64,000 bases of DNA from the NCBI GenBank assembly GCA_934098515.1, contig CAKOOK010000004.1, positions 25,991 to 89,990 on the forward strand. The letters run 5' to 3'. Under the pieces are notes generated by a model, which saw only the letters and a list, made by a program, of their open reading frames with translations, did not search any database and was not told the origin of the DNA. Both the position numbers and the translations under genes were made by a program. Every line of letters begins with the position of its first letter. Position 1 is the first letter of the stretch. Positions 59,563-64,000 of the stretch are shown here, one piece after another. Origin of the DNA: an uncultured Bacilli bacterium (GTDB taxonomy: Bacteria > Bacillota_I > Bacilli_A > RF39 > UBA660).

Positions 59563-61633
59563 TTGTCTCCTCCTTACTTGTTATATTAACATATTTACTT
59601 CTTTCTTTAAATAAATAATTAAAATAATCATTTTTAATTGCTAGGGCACTCATTTTTTGTCTAGTGTTAATTTCACTGTTGATTGCTAGTAATTCTTCAG
59701 ATGTATAAGTATTTTCGCTATCTTTTGGAATAAAGTTTCCCTTTGTAGCACTGAAGTATCCTTTATCATCTTGCCATGAGCCATCAGCAAAGACTGTTCT
59801 ACCATGATTATTACTAAAAATGTCTGTTCCTAAATATAATCTTGGGTCATAGTCCATATTAAACATATTAAGTAGTGTAGGAAGCAAATCTATGATGCTT
59901 GTATATTTAGTAATTGCTTTACCAGGAGTTGCACTATTATATATTACCATAGGCGTTCTATCTACTTCATTATTAACTGTAACATCATAAGGAAGTACCT
60001 GATTAATTTGTTTAGTAGTAAGTCCGTATGGATAGTGATCGGCAAATATAGCAATAACAGTATCGTCTAATTTACCTGCTGCTTCTAGTTTTTCTAAAAG
60101 AAGTTTTAAGGCAGCATCTAATTCTTTTAATTTAGACATATATCTTTTTGTATTAATACTATAGTCATATTCACTAAATTCATCTAAGTGTTTATCACCC
60201 ATTTCACTTGATACCGTATAAGGTTGATGAGGTGTTACTGTTGTTAGATATGCCATAAAGTGTTCTTCATTTATAAAGTAAGGCGTTGCTTTTTCAACAA
60301 GTTCTGTATCACTAGGCCACTCTTCATAAACACTACTCCATGGTATTTTAAGTTCGGTAACATTTCTATAAGCCATACTACCCATGTTAGGATGGAACGT
60401 TCTTCTTGCATAGTAATACTCAGCGTAATCATGATAACTACTTGTAGTATAACCTTTATTATTAAATATATTAAAGATTGCTTCTGGATAAACATTCTTT
60501 TTATAAGTGTTTGCTGTGCATGTATTATTAATTGTAAATAAACTTGTCATACTGGTCATTTCATTATTACCGGTACTACAGTTATTTCTAGGACTATAGT
60601 TATTTCTAAAGCTAAATCCTTCAGTATATAGTTTATAAAGTGTTGGATATTCTTTTTCATTAATAAAGATTTCGTTAGTTGATTCCATTAGTATTACAAT
60701 TAGATTCTTACCTTCAAAGATACCAGTATATTCATTTTTAGGTGTGATAGTTCTATTTATAAAGTAATTATTAAGCTTATTATATGTTTTATTAACTTCA
60801 TTTTCAATTAAAGCTTTCCATGCAGTATCGTCAATAGTTCTTGTATAGTCAGCATTCACATTTGAATTACCTATTTGATTACTAAATGCAGAGTTACTAG
60901 ATAAGTCTTCACTTACTTCTATGTGGAATATATTACAAATAATATCACTAAAGCCATATGTAAAGATACCGAACTGACTAACTGATAAGTTAGAGTTATC
61001 ACTTGAAAATAATAAAACTTTGTTAGGAACTGCCTGGCTTTTATTTTGCATAAATGATAATGTTAATGTACTGAAATATAAGCAAGATGTAATTACTAAA
61101 GCAAGAGCAGTATATAAAAGGGCTAAAGTCTTAGTTAAAGCACTTTCTCTTTTAAATATAAAGTAAATAGTTTTTTCTAATTTCTTTAGTCTATAAGCTT
61201 TAAATAAATACCAAACTAGTACTAACAAGATAATAAAGGGAATAATTACTAAATAACTTTTAAGTGGTGCTGCTCCAACAAAATCTTTAATATAGTCTGT
61301 TATCTTAGTACCTTGTTCTGCATTACCTACTCCCATAAAAAAGCCCATGTATGAATATAAATTGATTTCTACCCATGCATAGAGCATTAAAAGAAAAGCA
61401 ATAATACTTGTTACTATATTTTTACCCCTATAACTAAAGCTACTTATAATAAGACTTAAAAGTGTACCAAATATTACTGAAGATATGAAAATTCTAATCA
61501 ATGAAACACTAAAAAAATGACTACTAGTATTAAGTCTAACAATCATTTCCAAACTAAATATATATAAACTCATTAGAGTTGTGTTTTTAAATATGCGTTT
61601 TCCTAATTTGTCTTTCACTAAAATCACCATCAT
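59555..61633 (-). CDS. LTA synthase-family phosphoglycerol transferase
   Basis: A 692-residue membrane enzyme of the sulfatase superfamily that polymerises or adds glycerol phosphate on the outer surface. Five hydrophobic segments (about 18-190) precede the extracellular domain with metal-binding Glu in ILMESTNE, the Thr nucleophile in NNCSTGNNEMTS, AIFADHYPYG and a His/Asp metal pair. The start may be ATG 61633, ATG 61630 or GTG 61618 (with GGTGAT before it). It overlaps rnhB by 30-47 nt. The exact product is not known. Confidence 0.85.
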   Translation of the reverse strand: MMVILVKDKLGKRIFKNTTLMSLYIFSLEMIVRLNTSSHFFSVSLIRIFISSVIFGTLLSLIISSFSYRGKNIVTSIIAFLLMLYAWVEINLYSYMGFFMGVGNAEQGTKITDYIKDFVGAAPLKSYLVIIPFIILLVLVWYLFKAYRLKKLEKTIYFIFKRESALTKTLALLYTALALVITSCLYFSTLTLSFMQNKSQAVPNKVLLFSSDNSNLSVSQFGIFTYGFSDIICNIFHIEVSEDLSSNSAFSNQIGNSNVNADYTRTIDDTAWKALIENEVNKTYNKLNNYFINRTITPKNEYTGIFEGKNLIVILMESTNEIFINEKEYPTLYKLYTEGFSFRNNYSPRNNCSTGNNEMTSMTSLFTINNTCTANTYKKNVYPEAIFNIFNNKGYTTSSYHDYAEYYYARRTFHPNMGSMAYRNVTELKIPWSSVYEEWPSDTELVEKATPYFINEEHFMAYLTTVTPHQPYTVSSEMGDKHLDEFSEYDYSINTKRYMSKLKELDAALKLLLEKLEAAGKLDDTVIAIFADHYPYGLTTKQINQVLPYDVTVNNEVDRTPMVIYNSATPGKAITKYTSIIDLLPTLLNMFNMDYDPRLYLGTDIFSNNHGRTVFADGSWQDDKGYFSATKGNFIPKDSENTYTSEELLAINSEINTRQKMSALAIKNDYFNYLFKERSKYVNITSKEETNE

Positions 61634-62252
61634 TTATTAAAACACTAATTGGCTTAAATGTAAACCTGTAATTATCAAGTAAGCCATACTGCTTTACATT
61701 ATTTATATGCTCTTTTGTCGGATAGCCTTTGTGCTTAGCAAATCCATATTCAGGATATTCTTTATCTAGTTCATACATCATTCGATCTCTGGTAACTTTA
61801 GCAATTACGCTTGCTGCGGCAATACTTTCACTTAGGGCATCACCTTTAATAATACTGGTTGTAGGAATATCTAGCTCTAATGGCATAGCATCTATCAAAA
61901 CATGTTCCGGTCTTACAGATAAATTATTAATAGCGTCTTTCATTGCTAACTTAGTTGCTTCATAAATATTAACTTCATCTATTACTTTATTATTTTTAAT
62001 CCCTACTCCTATGGCAATGGCATCTTTCATAAGAATATCATAAAAAGTATTACGTTTTTTTTCAGATAATTTTTTAGAATCAGTTAGTCCTTCTAATTTA
62101 TATCCTTTAGGTAATATTACAGCAGCTGCTACTACTGGCCCAACTAGTGGACCACGTCCTACTTCGTCTACACCTGCAATATAATTTATGCCACTACCAT
62201 ATAAATTATTTTCATAACTTAATAGATCCACTGTCTCGATTACTTTTTTCAT
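61587..62252 (-). CDS. rnhB: Ribonuclease HII
   Basis: Cuts RNA in RNA-DNA hybrids, including single ribonucleotides, 221 residues. The GVDEVGRGPLVGPVVAAAVIL signature with catalytic Asp-Glu, DSKKLSEKKR, and Asp in LIDAMPL are present. Its start lies inside the end of the upstream gene (41-nt overlap) and its end inside the ltaS-like start. GGAG is located 11 nt before ATG 62252. Confidence 0.94.
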   Translation of the reverse strand: MKKVIETVDLLSYENNLYGSGINYIAGVDEVGRGPLVGPVVAAAVILPKGYKLEGLTDSKKLSEKKRNTFYDILMKDAIAIGVGIKNNKVIDEVNIYEATKLAMKDAINNLSVRPEHVLIDAMPLELDIPTTSIIKGDALSESIAAASVIAKVTRDRMMYELDKEYPEYGFAKHKGYPTKEHINNVKQYGLLDNYRFTFKPISVLINDGDFSERQIRKTHI

Positions 62253-62883
62253 TTACTTCTTTACTCCTTAAACTTGAAACAAACTCTCTGTCATATGGAA
62301 ACATTCTTAAAAGATTATCCCTTGTAAGATTATCTGGGCTACTAAAAATTTTATATGGTTTATTATATCCACCATCTTTTTTAACGAATATCTTGGCAAA
62401 TTCTTTCTCACTAGCGTGAACCATATTACTCCAATTAATACTAGGATAATCTAAAGTTTTCATAAGCATATATCTAGCGTAGATTAGCTCATTACTAACT
62501 CTATAATCATCTGGATTAAGTATAAGTTTAGTCTTTCTTAAATGATAACTATGATCATCAATTAGTCCCATTAATGCATATTTATCTCTTAAGGATTCAA
62601 TAGATATGTTTAAGATAGATGGGCTCATTCTAAGAATATGAATAACATCTATTAGAGTAAACCCAAGTTCAAAACAAAATGTTTTAAAATCTCTTATATT
62701 ATTTCTTAAACTCTCTGAAGTTCTACCTTTAATTTCTTCTGAACGGTTATGTTGTAAATATTTCATAAAGTCTTTAAAGAAAGCATACTGCTTATCAATA
62801 GATAATAATTTATTTAGTTCTAATTCTTCAAATAAAACTTGCTCTAAGGCAAGAGAATCTTCTTCTTTCCATTTTACGCCCAT
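62212..62883 (-). CDS. Unknown protein between rbgA and rnhB
   Basis: A 223-residue soluble protein, mostly helical by composition, with no motif I recognise. It begins MGVKWKEEDSLALEQVLFEE and has repeated helix-like units about 40 residues long (GFTLIDVIHILRMSPSILNISIESLRDKY recalls helical-repeat proteins). The start overlaps rbgA stop as TAATG, so it is coupled to the GTPase gene. AGGAATGA precedes ATG 62883. No function is proposed. Confidence 0.55.
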   Translation of the reverse strand: MGVKWKEEDSLALEQVLFEELELNKLLSIDKQYAFFKDFMKYLQHNRSEEIKGRTSESLRNNIRDFKTFCFELGFTLIDVIHILRMSPSILNISIESLRDKYALMGLIDDHSYHLRKTKLILNPDDYRVSNELIYARYMLMKTLDYPSINWSNMVHASEKEFAKIFVKKDGGYNKPYKIFSSPDNLTRDNLLRMFPYDREFVSSLRSKEVNEKSNRDSGSIKL

Positions 62884-63794
62884 TAATTATCATTCCTATC
62901 TAAAGTTATTCCTTTTATGTATTCCATTCTTACATCATCTATAATAGTTTTACTAATAATATTAAATGATGCTTCCCCTTTTATATTTAGTTTATTTTTA
63001 ATAATATCATAATCACTTAAAGTATCATCAGTTAGTTTATCTAATCCATATCTTTCTTTTAATTTATTAGGATAATATTTATTTAAACACTCTAAGATGT
63101 GATATGCAACATCATTAATTGGTAGTACTTCTAAACGAATTGCTCCAGTAGCTGCAAGGTTATAAGCGACAAGCTTATCATCCATCTTAGGCCATAATAC
63201 ACCAGGGGTATCTAGGATAACCATATTATATTTAGTTTTAAGCCATGTATTGCTTTTAGTAACTCCGGGTTTATTTCCTGTACTAGCAACCTTTTTATGA
63301 GCTAGTTTATTAATAAATGTACTTTTACCTACGTTAGGGACTCCCATTACTAAAGCTTTAATTTCTTTAGGCTTTAAGCCTTTTTCTTTTCTAATATCAT
63401 TTATCTTATTAATAACTTCACTAGTTGCATTAAGTACATCCTTATAATCATCACCACTACTTAAATTAGTTAAAACTACTTTATATCCTAAATTTTCATA
63501 GTAATTAATCCACTTATTAGTAACTGATATATCGCATAAATCTTTCTTAGTCATAACTAAAACTCTAAATTTGTTTTTGATAATATCATCAATATCTCTC
63601 ATCTTTGATGAATAAGGTATTCTAGCATCTATAAGTTCAAATACTACATCAATTAAAGGCATTATCTTCTTTACCTCATTTTTTGTTTTAGCCATATGGC
63701 CTGGATACCAATTGATACTCGTAGATGGTAAACTTTTTGTATTTTCGTTCATTTTTTTATTTTTTCTCATTTCTCTTTTTTGGTACATATCCAT
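62883..63794 (-). CDS. rbgA: Ribosome biogenesis GTPase RbgA (YlqF)
   Basis: Circularly permuted GTPase for late 50S assembly, 303 residues. The order is G4 (TKKDL), G1 (GVPNVGKST), G3 (DTPGV), after the NWYPGHMAKT signature. The protein has about 27 more N-terminal residues than usual (MDMYQKREMRKNKKMNENTK), Lys-rich; ATG 63794 overlaps the previous stop, and an internal ATG near 63752 is an alternative. The rbgA-unknown-rnhB order recalls Bacillus ylqF-rnhB. Confidence 0.92.
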   Translation of the reverse strand: MDMYQKREMRKNKKMNENTKSLPSTSINWYPGHMAKTKNEVKKIMPLIDVVFELIDARIPYSSKMRDIDDIIKNKFRVLVMTKKDLCDISVTNKWINYYENLGYKVVLTNLSSGDDYKDVLNATSEVINKINDIRKEKGLKPKEIKALVMGVPNVGKSTFINKLAHKKVASTGNKPGVTKSNTWLKTKYNMVILDTPGVLWPKMDDKLVAYNLAATGAIRLEVLPINDVAYHILECLNKYYPNKLKERYGLDKLTDDTLSDYDIIKNKLNIKGEASFNIISKTIIDDVRMEYIKGITLDRNDN

Positions 63795-64000
63795 TATTTA
63801 TCACTTCCATTCTCTATCATTCTTGTTTCATTTAAAAAATTATCAAAATCGGATTTATATAATTTATCTTGTTTAACTTTAAATTTATCATACTCTTTAT
63901 AAGCTAATTCTTTTGCTACATTTGCCGATATTTTCCCTGCACTGTGTAATATTTCTTTACCATTAAATTGCAAAAATGCATTCAATTTTTCTACCCAATC
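63794..64000 (-). CDS. RhuM-family protein, C-terminal end (continues beyond window)
   Basis: The open frame enters from the right edge (DWVEKLNAFLQFNG...) and ends at TAA 63794-63796. KISANVAKELAYKEYDKFKVKQDKLYKSDFDNFL matches the C-terminal part of the RhuM family, a group linked to mobile islands and of unknown biochemical function. It has 68 residues in view. Its stop overlaps the rbgA start as TAATG, an unusual coupling of an accessory gene to a core GTPase gene. Confidence 0.65.
   Translation of the reverse strand, partial: DWVEKLNAFLQFNGKEILHSAGKISANVAKELAYKEYDKFKVKQDKLYKSDFDNFLNETRMIENGSDK

Noticed and set aside
1..64000. A DGR reverse transcriptase or template repeat in the window
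   Set aside because: No protein with the YxDD and related reverse-transcriptase motifs is encoded, and the 46-nt segment occurs only at 139 and 17267. The retroelement, if present, is outside.
1..64000. CRISPR arrays, Cas genes, tRNA or rRNA genes
   Set aside because: I saw no regularly spaced repeats with unique spacers, no Cas-type proteins and no cloverleaf or rRNA-like sequence. A tRNA scan would settle the tRNA point.
1..64000. A Mycoplasma-type code with TGA read as Trp
   Set aside because: Several genes end naturally at TGA at overlaps with the next start (tadB/tadC, xseB), and Trp residues at conserved sites use TGG.

Overview
The window comes from the chromosome of an AT-rich, low-GC Gram-positive-type bacterium. 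The standard code is used: TGA is a real stop, for example at the tadB/tadC junction. Genes for FtsW, LTA synthase, NlpC/P60, primary sigma factor, T-box leaders, GatCAB, and YlbJ- and SpoIIM-like membrane proteins suggest an uncultured lineage of Bacilli, perhaps a gut RF39-like group. This placement is inference from gene content, not from a marker tree.

Layout. 1-218 is the 3' end of a gene whose C-terminus is nearly the same as that of the gene at 16054-17346. 238-7132 holds pyrimidine-nucleoside phosphorylase, a compact Tad pilus operon and ftsW. 7116-11409 holds ylbJ, a PDZ-Lon-like protease, an unknown gene and a glycosyltransferase. 11465-16005 holds mutS, nusB, xseA and xseB. 16002-17346 is a putative hypervariable surface-protein gene. 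17410-19633 holds a kinase-like protein and an accessory AAA ATPase. 19780-26624 holds hisS, then a T-box-controlled operon (HisS-like orphan, asnS, gatC, gatA, gatB). 26708-31254 is a pair of ABC-FtsX exporters. 31320-36343 holds an unknown gene, a HerA-like ATPase and a helicase IV-like protein that has lost its catalytic motifs. 36400-38391 is a T-box and thrS. An insertion sequence (38428-39531), a probable 6S RNA, tcdA, fic, a surface protein, gpsA, rarA and xer follow. 46469-47100 is a very AT-rich gene-free block with a dif-like site. From 47101 to the end every gene but one tiny ORF is on the minus strand: an XRE regulator, mnmA, a cell-wall hydrolase, a sugar transferase, trmK, rpoD, dnaG, an RnfC/RnfD-like pair, topA, ltaS-like, rnhB, rbgA and the end of a RhuM-family gene.

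The most striking signal is the pair of variable C-termini at 48-140 and 17176-17268. They have the same length and frame. Differences concentrate at first and second codon positions, with third bases (mostly C) kept, and each copy is followed by an identical 46-nt GC-rich segment. This is the pattern expected of variable repeats of a diversity-generating retroelement. No reverse transcriptase or template repeat is in the window. The intact copy is preceded by a promoter whose 17-nt spacer contains a run of ten G, a classic slippage switch. Together they suggest a surface protein with both on/off and sequence variation.

The second large-scale signal is the replication terminus. A 28-nt dif-like site at 46776-46803 lies 1.3 kb from a Xer recombinase gene, where gene orientation flips from mostly plus to almost entirely minus.
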